This document shows positions 8,235-16,559 of a stretch of DNA of 64,000 nt, piece by piece. Origin of the DNA: BJGO01 sp964640655 (GTDB lineage: Bacteria > Bacteroidota > Bacteroidia > Chitinophagales > UBA10324). Below the pieces are notes generated by a model. That model did not search any database, was not told the DNA's origin, and saw only the letters and a program-made list of their open reading frames with translations. Made by a program: the position numbers and the translations under genes. The stretch lies in assembly GCA_964640655.1 (NCBI GenBank), contig CAZXFT010000004.1, positions 110,630 through 174,629 on the forward strand, read 5' to 3'. Each line of letters begins with the position of its first letter. Positions within the stretch are counted from its first letter, which is position 1.

Positions 8235-9428
8235 TTATTTGTTTTTAAACGGATGTCTGTTCTTTAAATCAGTTTCTGTTTTGTTACGGAAACGTTTTTT
8301 CAGTTGCTCGTAAACCCACCTAGATACAGAGGAGCTAAAACGAATGTAGCTGTGAAAAGTAACGGGCACAGCACCAACCACAGCCTTGGCTTCGCGGGCT
8401 GTACGACCCAACTCTAGTATTTCAATTTTATTTTGAATGGCCTTGGATATGCCGTCATACAAAATATTGAAGTAGAGATAATGAGTTTTATTTAGCGTGT
8501 ATTCGAAACCGATGTAGTGTAATTCATCATTCTGATGATTTACAATATAACTCGCAAATGCAACCAATTGATTGTTGAGAAAATACCCGCAAACAGAAAA
8601 TGTATCCGGTTTTTGTTTCTTCATTTCAACAAAATAGTTGTCATCTGGAATTCCTAAACGTATACTTTGATTATTGACTACCTGAAGAAATAATCTGTTT
8701 ACCTCCGGGGCATATTTTTCAATTTCATCTGCAGATAATTCTCGTCGATCGATGATTGCTGCCGCTTTCATCAACTTGCGAGCTCGTTGGGCATACTTAT
8801 GCTTAAGGTCTGAAATGTAGTCCTGAAGGGTGTTCCATTCCGGTCTGATTTGCATAGTCATGGTCACATCATCGTCAAAAGAATGATAATGACTTGATAC
8901 AAAAAAATCGCGCAAATTTTCACCAACATCCTTAAAAATGACTTCGCAGCGCTGTAAAGATTGTAGCAAAGTGTCTGCTGTATGTACCAGCATTTTATAT
9001 TGATCGCTGTTAGAAATTGTTGAGTCAGTAAAGAAATATCCCGGCGCATTCACAGAAAATAAAGAGCCGCAGATGAGCATCCTGAAACGATTGTTTACAA
9101 GCAGTTTTTCCAGATATGCAGAAATGGTAAATGATTTGAAAGGAGAATCGAAATATTTCGCACGAAATGGTAAATATTGAAAGTATTGCAGACCGATAAC
9201 TTCATTACTATTGTTCTTGAGCAACACATAATAAAAACTGAATTGGTCCGCCATTGAATTTTGAATGGCTAATAAGCGCTCATAATCTAAGGGATGGCAG
9301 TATTGAATGTAACGAGACCATACTTCTTTTACCTGTGTGATGTCCTGAACCACTTTCATGGTATGCATTCCGGTGTGTATGTCATCAGCAGGTATGTTGT
9401 AGTTGGCTTTAGAACACAGACTTATCAA
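8235..9428 (-). CDS. FemAB/GNAT-like acyltransferase-fold protein
   Basis: 397 residues from a TTG whose codon overlaps the stop of the upstream aldolase gene (TTGA). ATG starts at 9368 and 9359 would remove 20 or 23 non-conserved residues. The C-terminal part, with ELHYIGFEY and ELGRTAREAKAVVGAVPVTF, resembles GNAT-fold proteins of the FemAB/peptidoglycan-recognition group, including the Glu...Gly...Lys pattern near the end. The substrate is unknown. It is the third gene of a rhomboid, threonine aldolase, acyltransferase operon. The functional assignment is by fold resemblance only. Confidence 0.65.
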   Translation of the reverse strand: MISLCSKANYNIPADDIHTGMHTMKVVQDITQVKEVWSRYIQYCHPLDYERLLAIQNSMADQFSFYYVLLKNNSNEVIGLQYFQYLPFRAKYFDSPFKSFTISAYLEKLLVNNRFRMLICGSLFSVNAPGYFFTDSTISNSDQYKMLVHTADTLLQSLQRCEVIFKDVGENLRDFFVSSHYHSFDDDVTMTMQIRPEWNTLQDYISDLKHKYAQRARKLMKAAAIIDRRELSADEIEKYAPEVNRLFLQVVNNQSIRLGIPDDNYFVEMKKQKPDTFSVCGYFLNNQLVAFASYIVNHQNDELHYIGFEYTLNKTHYLYFNILYDGISKAIQNKIEILELGRTAREAKAVVGAVPVTFHSYIRFSSSVSRWVYEQLKKRFRNKTETDLKNRHPFKNK

Positions 9429-10444
9429 GCAATATTTTTTATGGTTTGAATCACTTTTTCGAGCATAACATCATCAAAATTCAAATGGGTAACAAACCTG
9501 ATTTGTTGATTACCAATGGAGAAACAATAAATGTTATGTTCTTTCAGTTTGCCTACAAAAACATCAGCAGGCATAGAAGGTTTTAATTTGAAGATGATAA
9601 TATTAGTCATCACTTCATAAACGTACTCGACAACGGGGCAGGTATTTAATACTCTTTCTATTTGTTTTGCGCGGTGATGATCTTCTTTTAATCGGTCAAT
9701 ATGGTGGTCTAAAGCATAAATGCCTGCTGCTGCAATAATACCTGCCTGCCTCATACCGCCACCCATCACTTTTCTATAACGTCTTGCTTCATTAATAAAA
9801 TCTTTGGAGCCTGTTAGCACCGAACCCACAGGACATCCTAACCCTTTGCTTAAACAAATTGAAATGCTGTCGAACATGTTGCCAACATTTTGAGTACTGA
9901 TTCCGGTTTCCACCAGGGCATTGAACAATCGAGCGCCGTCTAGATGAAATTTTAAACCGTGTTGGTTTGCAGCATTACTTAATGCCTGCATTTCTTCTTT
10001 AGTGTAATAACTTCCTCCGCCTCTATTGCTTGTATTTTCAATACAAACTAAAGAAGTTCTGGCGTGATGTAAGTTAATAGGATTTACATTCTCGCTGATG
10101 TCATTGGGTTTAATACGGCCTCTGTCACCGCTTATCAGCCTTACAGAAGCTGATGAGTTGAAAGCTATACCACCTGCTTCGTAATAGTAAACATGATTCG
10201 ACTTTTCAATGATGACTTCATCCATAGGTTTGGTATGGGTTTTCACGGCTATCTGATTGGTCATTGTGCCACTTGGGCAAAACACCGCAGCCTCCTTTTC
10301 AAACATAGAAGCAACCTTCTGTTCCAGTTCATTGATACTGGGATCTTCACTGAACACATCATCACCAACGGGTGCATGCATCATAAAGGCTTTCATAGCA
10401 GGTGTTGGTTGTGTTACCGTGTCACTGCGTAAATCGATAAACAT
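9425..10444 (-). CDS. ltaE: Low-specificity L-threonine aldolase
   Basis: A 339-residue PLP enzyme that cleaves L-threonine or L-allo-threonine to glycine and acetaldehyde. It shows the N-terminal DLRSDTVTQPTPAM signature, GDDVF at 28-32, His84 in SNHVYYYEAGG, FHLDGAR with Asp169, and the PLP Schiff-base Lys200 in CLSKGLGCPVGS. Length and motifs match the family throughout. It starts four bases after the rhomboid gene's stop and overlaps the next gene by four bases, so it sits mid-operon. Confidence 0.93.
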   Translation of the reverse strand: MFIDLRSDTVTQPTPAMKAFMMHAPVGDDVFSEDPSINELEQKVASMFEKEAAVFCPSGTMTNQIAVKTHTKPMDEVIIEKSNHVYYYEAGGIAFNSSASVRLISGDRGRIKPNDISENVNPINLHHARTSLVCIENTSNRGGGSYYTKEEMQALSNAANQHGLKFHLDGARLFNALVETGISTQNVGNMFDSISICLSKGLGCPVGSVLTGSKDFINEARRYRKVMGGGMRQAGIIAAAGIYALDHHIDRLKEDHHRAKQIERVLNTCPVVEYVYEVMTNIIIFKLKPSMPADVFVGKLKEHNIYCFSIGNQQIRFVTHLNFDDVMLEKVIQTIKNIA

Positions 10445-10448
10445 ATTG

Positions 10449-11063
10449 TTAGAAGAATGAAATGATGTTATTATAAAATCTGATGGCTAGTTCCGGTTTC
10501 ATAGCCAGTGTAAAGAGAATTCCATAGATGGCGCCAAACAGATGCGCATCGTGATTGATGTTATCACCACCACGCTTGCCTGCATAGTAGCTGTAACCCA
10601 TATACAACGCACCCCAAATAATTCCGGGCAGTGGCAAAAACATAAAGGCATAAACCTTTTGTAAGGGGTTAATGAAGATATAAGAAAACAATACGGCACT
10701 TACAGCGCCGCTTGCTCCAAGGCTGTTAAATCCGGGATTGTTTTGATGTCTGATGTATGTAGGAGCATCTGACAGAATAATGCCTCCAAGGTATAAACAC
10801 AAAAAATAGTATAAAGCCTTTTCTTGAAATAAAAGCCCATAATAATCCTGCAGGACACGACCAAATGAATACAACACAAACATGTTGACGAACAAATGCA
10901 TGTAGTCGGCATGTACAAAACCTGAGCTTATTGTGCGGTAAAACTGCTTGTGATGTTTCACTGCGTATGGGTTCATCATCAACCTGTACAACATATCCCG
11001 GTTATTAAAAGCGAGTATGGAAATACCACAAGTAATGACGATAATAATTAGTACGATATCCAT
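10449..11063 (-). CDS. Rhomboid family intramembrane serine protease
   Basis: A 204-residue six-helix membrane protease. The catalytic Ser118 lies in GASGA and the catalytic His174 in HDAHLFGAIYG. The conserved HADYMHLFVNM of helix 2 (51-61) and the L1 arginine region are also visible. It should cleave transmembrane segments in the inner membrane; its substrate is unknown. It heads an operon with threonine aldolase and the FemAB/GNAT-like gene. This is the first of two rhomboid genes in the window. Confidence 0.9.
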   Translation of the reverse strand: MDIVLIIIVITCGISILAFNNRDMLYRLMMNPYAVKHHKQFYRTISSGFVHADYMHLFVNMFVLYSFGRVLQDYYGLLFQEKALYYFLCLYLGGIILSDAPTYIRHQNNPGFNSLGASGAVSAVLFSYIFINPLQKVYAFMFLPLPGIIWGALYMGYSYYAGKRGGDNINHDAHLFGAIYGILFTLAMKPELAIRFYNNIISFF

Positions 11064-11080
11064 ATGTAGAATTAGGGCAG

Positions 11081-11088
11081 CAAATTTA
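11081..11088 (-). promoter_or_regulatory. -7 promoter element of the rhomboid operon
   Basis: The minus strand reads TAAATTTG, an exact match to TAnnTTTG, 17 bases upstream of the rhomboid start codon in the gap after rlmH. No TTG is present at the ideal 19-base distance. Confidence 0.45.
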
Positions 11089-11104
11089 TGTCAATAGCGA
11101 CGTA

Positions 11105-11563
11105 TCATCCGTGATGATATTTTTCACCTTTAAGAATGGTAAATGAACGATACAATTGTTCTGTAAATATTAGCCTGCACAATTGATGCGGCATAGTGAG
11201 TTTAGACAAACTGAGTTTATGGTTTGCTCTGTTGTAAATACTTTCATGAAAACCGTAAGCTCCCCCAATACAAAATATCGTTCTGCGACCGCTTTCGTTA
11301 AGCCTTTTCTGTATTAATGCTGCCATCTCCTCGGATGTTTTCATTTCACCTTTATCGTCTAGTAGAATTAAATAATCTTCTGGCTTTAGTTCTTTAAGTA
11401 GTCGTTCACTTTCCTCAAGTTTAATTGCACCAACATCGCTTTTTCCGGAAGGCTGCAACAACTTGATTTGGTAGTTTACATAGTACTTCAACCTACTTTC
11501 ATAAACTGAAATAACAACTTGAAGTGCGGCATCGGGTTTTTTACTGAAAGCGAATAGAATCAA
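11105..11563 (-). CDS. rlmH: 23S rRNA (pseudouridine1915-N3)-methyltransferase RlmH
   Basis: A 152-residue SPOUT-class methyltransferase that methylates pseudouridine 1915 in helix 69 of 23S rRNA on assembled ribosomes. The SAM-binding knot is visible as IFCIGGAYGFHESIYNRAN (about 105-123) and the C-terminal LTMPHQLCRLIFTEQLYRSF with the final KGEKYHHG. Length and motifs match the family. The upstream gap of 105 bases contains a weak AT-rich hairpin but no clear regulatory site. Confidence 0.95.
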   Translation of the reverse strand: MILFAFSKKPDAALQVVISVYESRLKYYVNYQIKLLQPSGKSDVGAIKLEESERLLKELKPEDYLILLDDKGEMKTSEEMAALIQKRLNESGRRTIFCIGGAYGFHESIYNRANHKLSLSKLTMPHQLCRLIFTEQLYRSFTILKGEKYHHG

Positions 11564-11668
11564 GTTTAAGTACTATTATTTATTACAATGATAAACACCT
11601 TACGCTTAATAAACTCATTAAGCTTACTACTGATTCAATGCAATCTATGCTATTTGTAGAGTGAGTAT

Positions 11669-12484
11669 TTATCCCAATCCCACATCCAAAGCCATCATCA
11701 CTGTAAAGCCAACCATAAATCCCATGGTAGCTATATCGGTGTATTTATCTAACTGAGTTTCGGGAATTACTTCTTCTACCACCACAAAAATCATGGCACC
11801 TGCGGCAAAGGCAAGAGCATAAGGTAAAATAGGTGTAAAGAAAGTTACGGCCGCTGCACCCAACACACCGGCTATGGGTTCAACCAAAGCAGAGGCTTGT
11901 CCGTACATGAAACTTTTTCTGCGACTCATTCCCATTCTTCTTAAAGGCATTGCCACAGCTATGCCTTCGGGAAAATTCTGAAGACCAATTCCGATTGCCA
12001 GCGTTACAGCACCAGCAACAGTTGCCTCGGGAATACCTGCAGCAACTCCGCCGAAAAGAACACCGATGGCCAATCCCTCCGGTATGTTATGCAAGGTGAT
12101 TGCAAGAACCAATAGAGTAGTGCGCTGTAACTGAGATTTTGGTCCTTCAGATTCTTTGAAGTCTATATGTAGGTGAGGCAATGTTTTATCGAGAAAAAAA
12201 ACGAAAAATGCGCCACCCAGGAATCCAAACATACTGGGTATTACCTTTTCAAATCCTTCGCCACCACTCATTTCTATTGCGGGTGCGAGTAGACTCCAAA
12301 AGCTTGCTGCCACCATTACACCACCAGTAAATCCGAGCATTCCATCCAATACTGCTCTGCTTAGGTTTTTAAAAAGAAAAACAAACGAAGCACCTGCTGC
12401 AGTAACCAACCAAGTAAATAATGTAGCATATAAGGCAGCCATTATGGGGTTAATGCTGCTGAGGAATTCAATAATATGATGCAT
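11669..12484 (-). CDS. ZIP-family divalent metal transporter
   Basis: A 271-residue inner-membrane protein with about eight helices. The two ZIP metal-site motifs are present: TLHNIPEGLAIG in helix 4 and LQNFPEGIAVA in helix 5, where the second site has Gln-Asn in place of the His seen in some members. It should import zinc, manganese or iron. It diverges from a DtxR-type regulator, with overlapping promoters and a dyad operator in the 80-base gap. The context therefore points to metal-responsive repression, probably for manganese or iron. Confidence 0.9.
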   Translation of the reverse strand: MHHIIEFLSSINPIMAALYATLFTWLVTAAGASFVFLFKNLSRAVLDGMLGFTGGVMVAASFWSLLAPAIEMSGGEGFEKVIPSMFGFLGGAFFVFFLDKTLPHLHIDFKESEGPKSQLQRTTLLVLAITLHNIPEGLAIGVLFGGVAAGIPEATVAGAVTLAIGIGLQNFPEGIAVAMPLRRMGMSRRKSFMYGQASALVEPIAGVLGAAAVTFFTPILPYALAFAAGAMIFVVVEEVIPETQLDKYTDIATMGFMVGFTVMMALDVGLG

Positions 12485-12517
12485 GATAGTTTATTGTTAG
12501 AGGAGTAAAAATAATAA

Positions 12518-12533
12518 GTTAGAATTATCTAAC
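12518..12533. promoter_or_regulatory. Candidate DtxR/MntR operator
   Basis: GTTAGAATTATCTAAC is an inverted repeat with six-base arms and a four-base spacer. Its TTAG...CTAA frame resembles operators of the DtxR family. It touches the -7 box of the transporter promoter and lies just ahead of the regulator's own promoter, so one site could control both genes. The binding protein is inferred from the neighbouring gene. Confidence 0.65.
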
Positions 12534-12562
12534 AAAAATATTTCAAGTTTTTATATTTGCAA
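12533..12562 (-). promoter_or_regulatory. Promoter of the ZIP transporter gene
   Basis: On the minus strand a TTG (12560-12562) is followed after exactly 19 bases by TATTTTTG (12533-12540). This is a full match to the Bacteroidota TTG-N19-TAnnTTTG pattern. Transcription would start near 12526, inside the adjacent dyad. Confidence 0.7.
12552..12559 (+). promoter_or_regulatory. -7 element of the DtxR-type regulator gene
   Basis: TATATTTG matches TAnnTTTG and ends only five bases before the ATG at 12565. Transcription would begin at or next to the start codon, implying a leaderless or near-leaderless mRNA. No TTG is found 19 bases upstream. Confidence 0.5.
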
Positions 12563-12564
12563 CA

Positions 12565-13218
12565 ATGACATTAAGCGCAACTACAGAAAATTACCTGAAG
12601 TGTATTTTCAACCTGAGTTTAATAACTTCTGAGGTTAGCATAACCGACGTCGCTGAAAAGATGCATGTAGCCTTGCCTTCTGTAAACAATATGGTTAAAA
12701 AGTTGGCCGGATCAGGATGGATTAAATATAGTCCCTATAAACCTATTCGTATAACACCTAAAGGTAAAAAAACAGCAGCAAATATTATTCGTCGCCACAG
12801 ACTAGTTGAAATGTTCTTAGTGGAAAAGATGCATTTTGGTTGGCATGAGGTCCACCATATTGCAGAGCAAATGGAGCACGTTAATTCACCAGTGTTTTTT
12901 GATAGAATTGATCAACTCTTGGGTTACCCCAAAGCCGATCCCCATGGTTCACCAATACCGGACAAGAATGGAAATATTCAGATGCATGAATATAAGTTGC
13001 TTTCAGATTGCACTCGTGGGTCATATGTAAGAGTAATGGCTCTTCAGCAATCAGATGAAATGTTACTGCAAATGTTGCTGCGCAAACAAATATCAATAGG
13101 TTCCAAATTAAAGATTGTTGACGTTGAAGAATATGACGGCAGTATCACTATTTCACAGTCAGGTCTGAAGAGTACGGTCCTTTCAAAATCAGTTTGTGAT
13201 AAATTATTGGTAGAATAA
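12565..13218 (+). CDS. DtxR/MntR-family metal-dependent transcriptional regulator
   Basis: A 217-residue regulator. The N-terminal winged helix begins LSATTENYLKCIFNLS, with VSITDVAEKMHVALPSVNNM as the recognition region (about 24-43). The dimerisation and metal domain follows, with LVEMFLVEKMHFGWHEVHHIAEQMEH (about 82-107) supplying the usual His/Glu ligands. A C-terminal FeoA/SH3-like part follows from about 145. The start matches the family. It is divergent from the ZIP transporter gene and shares the dyad at 12518-12533, so it most likely represses metal uptake when metal is plentiful. Confidence 0.9.
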   Translation: MTLSATTENYLKCIFNLSLITSEVSITDVAEKMHVALPSVNNMVKKLAGSGWIKYSPYKPIRITPKGKKTAANIIRRHRLVEMFLVEKMHFGWHEVHHIAEQMEHVNSPVFFDRIDQLLGYPKADPHGSPIPDKNGNIQMHEYKLLSDCTRGSYVRVMALQQSDEMLLQMLLRKQISIGSKLKIVDVEEYDGSITISQSGLKSTVLSKSVCDKLLVE

Positions 13219-13253
13219 TCCGCTTATATTTACGAGCGAGTAACATATTCTAA

Positions 13254-14360
13254 ATGCAGGATAACACAGAGTTATTATCACTCATAGCCCTAACTCAGAT
13301 TAAACTCATAGGTCCAGTAAGTATCAGAAACCTGATTAGCTATTGTGGTTCCGCATCAAATGTTTTTCAGGCCGGTAAAAATAAATTGTTGCAAGTACCG
13401 GGAATAGATGAAATCAGATCGCAGCTCATTCTATCTTCCAAAGATTTTTCATCAGCAAAAAAGGAACTTGAATTCATTGAACACAATCATATAGAGTGTA
13501 TTCCCTATTATGCTTCTTCCTATCCGCAACGTCTCTCAAATATTAACGACGCACCGGCAATGCTTTACTATAAAGGCACGAGCGTGCTGAATAACACAAA
13601 ATGTATTGGCATAGTTGGAACTAGAAAAGCAACCGCTTATGGAAAGTTAATGGTTGAGAAGCTGATTGAAGGTATTGCTCCTTACTCTCCGATAATTATC
13701 AGCGGATTAGCATATGGTATTGATATTATGGCTCATAAAGCTGCATTACATCATGGTCTGAATACAGTTGCGGTGCTTGGATACGGGTTGAATACCATTT
13801 ATCCAGGTTCAAATAAATCCACAGCCGATAAAATGTTAAACCACGGAGGACTTATCACAGAGTATCGGACCGATCAAGGAATGCAACCTGAATATTTTGC
13901 TGATAGAAATAAAATTATTGCCGGACTGTGCGATGCGGTAATTGTCATTGAATCTGCAGAAAAGGGTGGGGCATTAATAACTGCGCAGTATGCTGCCGAT
14001 TATAATCGGGACGTGTTTGCCGTACCTGGTAGAAGTGGCGATCAATTATCTGAGGGGTGCAACAATCTGATAAAGAATAATAAGGCAGCATTGATTGACG
14101 ATCCTTATGATTTGATAAAAGTAATGAGCTGGGATGTAGAGTTGGATAACAAGTCCAGGCAACGTCTACTGCTATTTGATCTCAGCGAACAAGAGCAAAT
14201 GGTATTCGATTTTCTAAAAACAAATGTTGATTGTCATATAGATACAATCACAACGCAGAATAATATGCCTCACTCGAGGGTGGCGAGTGTGTTGCTCGAA
14301 TTGGAAATAAAGGGTGCTGTTATGGCATTACCTGGTAAGCGATACAAGGCAGTTGTATAA
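13254..14360 (+). CDS. dprA: DNA-processing protein DprA
   Basis: A 368-residue single-strand DNA-binding protein that loads RecA during natural transformation. The N-terminal helix-hairpin-helix-like part (about 8-60) leads into the Rossmann-like core: GIVGTRKATAYG, IISGLAYGIDIMAHKAAL, AVLGYGLNTIYPGSN and VIESAEKGGALITAQYAAD. A short winged-helix domain (about 315-368) ends the protein. A near-match -7 element, TATATTTA, lies at 13225-13232. It may be cotranscribed with the regulator 35 bases upstream. Confidence 0.93.
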   Translation: MQDNTELLSLIALTQIKLIGPVSIRNLISYCGSASNVFQAGKNKLLQVPGIDEIRSQLILSSKDFSSAKKELEFIEHNHIECIPYYASSYPQRLSNINDAPAMLYYKGTSVLNNTKCIGIVGTRKATAYGKLMVEKLIEGIAPYSPIIISGLAYGIDIMAHKAALHHGLNTVAVLGYGLNTIYPGSNKSTADKMLNHGGLITEYRTDQGMQPEYFADRNKIIAGLCDAVIVIESAEKGGALITAQYAADYNRDVFAVPGRSGDQLSEGCNNLIKNNKAALIDDPYDLIKVMSWDVELDNKSRQRLLLFDLSEQEQMVFDFLKTNVDCHIDTITTQNNMPHSRVASVLLELEIKGAVMALPGKRYKAVV

Positions 14361-14662
14361 AAACGAAAACCGCCGACATCAATCTCTTTTTTTTAACCAG
14401 ACGGTTAAGAATAACTCCGGAAAACACCAAAAAACCTTTGTTATTCAGAAGATGAGTCAAGCGGCTTTCTAACCTAAAACCTATTTTCTTAAAATGTCAA
14501 AATCTGAACTAAAAACTTTTTAAAAACTTACGAACTTGAATGGAATCGCAGATGTTTTTGATGGCCTCTTTTACATAGCGATTGAAAAAAGGTTACCACC
14601 CTTTGAAAATATTTTCAAAAGAAATATTTTGTGATTTAAAAATGATGTTTTATAGGAAGGTT
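14361..14662. other. Intergenic region between convergent genes with two palindromes
   Basis: No gene was found in this 302-base gap between dprA and the response regulator. It contains TTAACC-AGAC-GGTTAA at 14393-14408 and a perfect 18-bp AT-rich palindrome TTTGAAAATATTTTCAAA at 14602-14619. Neither is followed by a T-run in a transcribed direction, so neither looks like a standard terminator. Their role is unknown. Confidence 0.5.
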
Positions 14663-15325
14663 TTACTCGACCAAACCATTCTGCATAGCATACTTAATCA
14701 AACCGGCAGTATTCTTTACACCCAGCTTGCGTAGTAGGTTTTTACGATGCGTGATAATGGTCATAGGGCTGTTATTGAGTTTGGCGGCTATTTCCACATT
14801 GGTTAATTCCTGAGCTATCAGTTTTATAATTTCAATTTCTCGCTTCGTCAGTTCCGACTTACGTACGTTTGGATTGGCCGAAGCCGTTGATTTTTCCCGT
14901 TCTTTATTGAACATACGTTCTATCAACTTCACTGACACCTCATTGCTTACATATTTCTCGCCGTTATAAACCTTTTTAATTGCAGTAATCAACTCCTCTT
15001 TACCTGCATTTTTCAGCAGGTAACCTGAAGCACCCGAATTAATCATCTCATTGATATGCAGGGTGTCATCAAACATGGTTAAGGCCAATACTTTGCTCTC
15101 AGGATAAAGTGATTTTACTTTCTTTGTGGTATCTACCCCGCTCATTACAGGCATATTAATGTCCATGAGAATAACATCTGCTTGATTATTCTCCATCATA
15201 TCGAGTAATGCCTTTCCATTTTCAGCTTCTCCAATTAACTCTACTTCAACAGAGTCCTGAAGCAATGCTTTAACTCCTGCTATAAAAAGTTGATGATCGT
15301 CGGCTATATAAACTCTAATTTTCAT
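14663..15325 (-). CDS. NarL/FixJ-type response regulator
   Basis: A 220-residue two-component regulator. The receiver domain (1-120) has the acidic pair Asp9-Asp10, phosphoacceptor Asp55 in ILMDINMP, and the Lys of LLKNAGKEE. The C-terminal LuxR-type helix-turn-helix (about 153-215) reads LTKREIEIIKLIAQELTNVE. It lies 83 bases downstream of a histidine kinase gene on the same strand, which is its likely partner. The stimulus and target genes are unknown; the divergent beta-helix protein gene beyond the kinase is one candidate. Confidence 0.9.
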   Translation of the reverse strand: MKIRVYIADDHQLFIAGVKALLQDSVEVELIGEAENGKALLDMMENNQADVILMDINMPVMSGVDTTKKVKSLYPESKVLALTMFDDTLHINEMINSGASGYLLKNAGKEELITAIKKVYNGEKYVSNEVSVKLIERMFNKEREKSTASANPNVRKSELTKREIEIIKLIAQELTNVEIAAKLNNSPMTIITHRKNLLRKLGVKNTAGLIKYAMQNGLVE

Positions 15326-15408
15326 GGTATTCAGTTTGTTTGGCTAAAATTAATAAGTAACTATTTATTGGTATAATCTTTTTGAACTTAATTACCTGTC
15401 TGTATTGA

Positions 15409-16449
15409 TTAGAGGACAGTGTTGAATTCAATTGAAATAACAGTTCCCTGATTAACGGTAGAATCGATTTGCAACCTACCTTGAAACAACTCAACGCGTT
15501 GCTTGATCTTTTTCAGACCCAACGCATTCTTCTTTTTATACTCTTTCTTATAGTCAAAACCTTTTCCGTTATCTTCATAAGATATTGATATACAATTGTT
15601 GTCAGATATTATCTGTAATGTTATTTCAGATGCCATGGCATGTTTTATTGAATTTAAAAGTAGCTCCTGAATGATACGATACAATGTGATTTCAAAACTT
15701 TTACCTGCCTTTATTTCATCGGCTACCGGAATAAACTGCACGTGAGCTTCTCCTCTTCGGTTTATGGTTTCCACAAGATTGGTCACAGCATTGAGTAATC
15801 CAAACTCGTAGGAAACGGGTGCTGTATGCATAGCAATATGTCTAAGCATTTTTATGGAGTCGTCTACTAGTCGCATACCCTTTTTTAGTTCCTCCTTACT
15901 CCTGATTGAATCTGTTTCAAATGTTCCCAGGGTGAGGTCAAGTTGATGTTTACAGGTAGCTAAAAGACTTCCGACTTCATCATGTAGGTAGTCGGAAAAT
16001 TTCTTTCTTTCATACTCATCTGTTTCAATGATGAGAGAAATCAAATCTCTTTGCTCCTGCAAATCTTCTATCAATTCTTTTTCAAATGGTGAAATAGCAT
16101 TTCGGGAAATCTGTTCAAAGAGTAGCAAAGTAGTTTCTTCAAATTCCTGCCCCAGTTTAGACCACTTACAATTGAAGTGAATTTGTTCAGCACCAATGGA
16201 GAATGTGTATTCCTTTTCCCCTTGATCACTTTCAGCAATCAAATTATATAAAGGCTCTCCTTTGGGTTGTGTGAGCACTTGTGATAACGAGTGGTTGATG
16301 AGGTAGCCTTTTTTCTTACCGGTAAGTTGCTCAAAGGCATGATTAGATTCAACGATAAGTTGGTTTTGCAACAATACTCCCGGCTGTGCTGCCATTCTGA
16401 AATATAGGTTAAACACATCGGTTGCTTTACTAAAGCGTGTTACATTCAT
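15409..16449 (-). CDS. Cytoplasmic NarX-type sensor histidine kinase
   Basis: 346 residues with no signal peptide or membrane segment. Residues 1-115 look like a PAS-type sensor domain. The HisKA_3 dimerisation helix contains EYERKKFSDYLHDEVGS with phosphoacceptor His156. A HATPase_c domain ends the protein, with its N-box LLLNSIKHA and G-box EDNGKGFD. It should sense a cytoplasmic signal and phosphorylate the response regulator encoded just downstream. Its start codon lies about 110 bases from the divergent T9SS protein gene. Confidence 0.88.
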   Translation of the reverse strand: MNVTRFSKATDVFNLYFRMAAQPGVLLQNQLIVESNHAFEQLTGKKKGYLINHSLSQVLTQPKGEPLYNLIAESDQGEKEYTFSIGAEQIHFNCKWSKLGQEFEETTLLLFEQISRNAISPFEKELIEDLQEQRDLISLIIETDEYERKKFSDYLHDEVGSLLATCKHQLDLTLGTFETDSIRSKEELKKGMRLVDDSIKMLRHIAMHTAPVSYEFGLLNAVTNLVETINRRGEAHVQFIPVADEIKAGKSFEITLYRIIQELLLNSIKHAMASEITLQIISDNNCISISYEDNGKGFDYKKEYKKKNALGLKKIKQRVELFQGRLQIDSTVNQGTVISIEFNTVL

Positions 16450-16559
16450 TGTAGCGAGATTTATTCACGGTGAAAAATAGTTGTGTACTCCTTTTTCTCT
16501 GTCTATATTCATTTGCCAATTACCCACTACTTTTATACTATTATCTATTAATTAGTTCA

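Noticed and set aside
11604..11623. GCTTAAT...ATTAAGC hairpin after the ZIP gene as a terminator
   Set aside because: The stem is AT-rich with only two G-C pairs and no T-run follows on the transcribed strand.
14393..14408. TTAACC-AGAC-GGTTAA as the dprA terminator
   Set aside because: The run of T precedes the stem on the + strand and becomes A after it on the minus strand, so neither direction gives a standard terminator.
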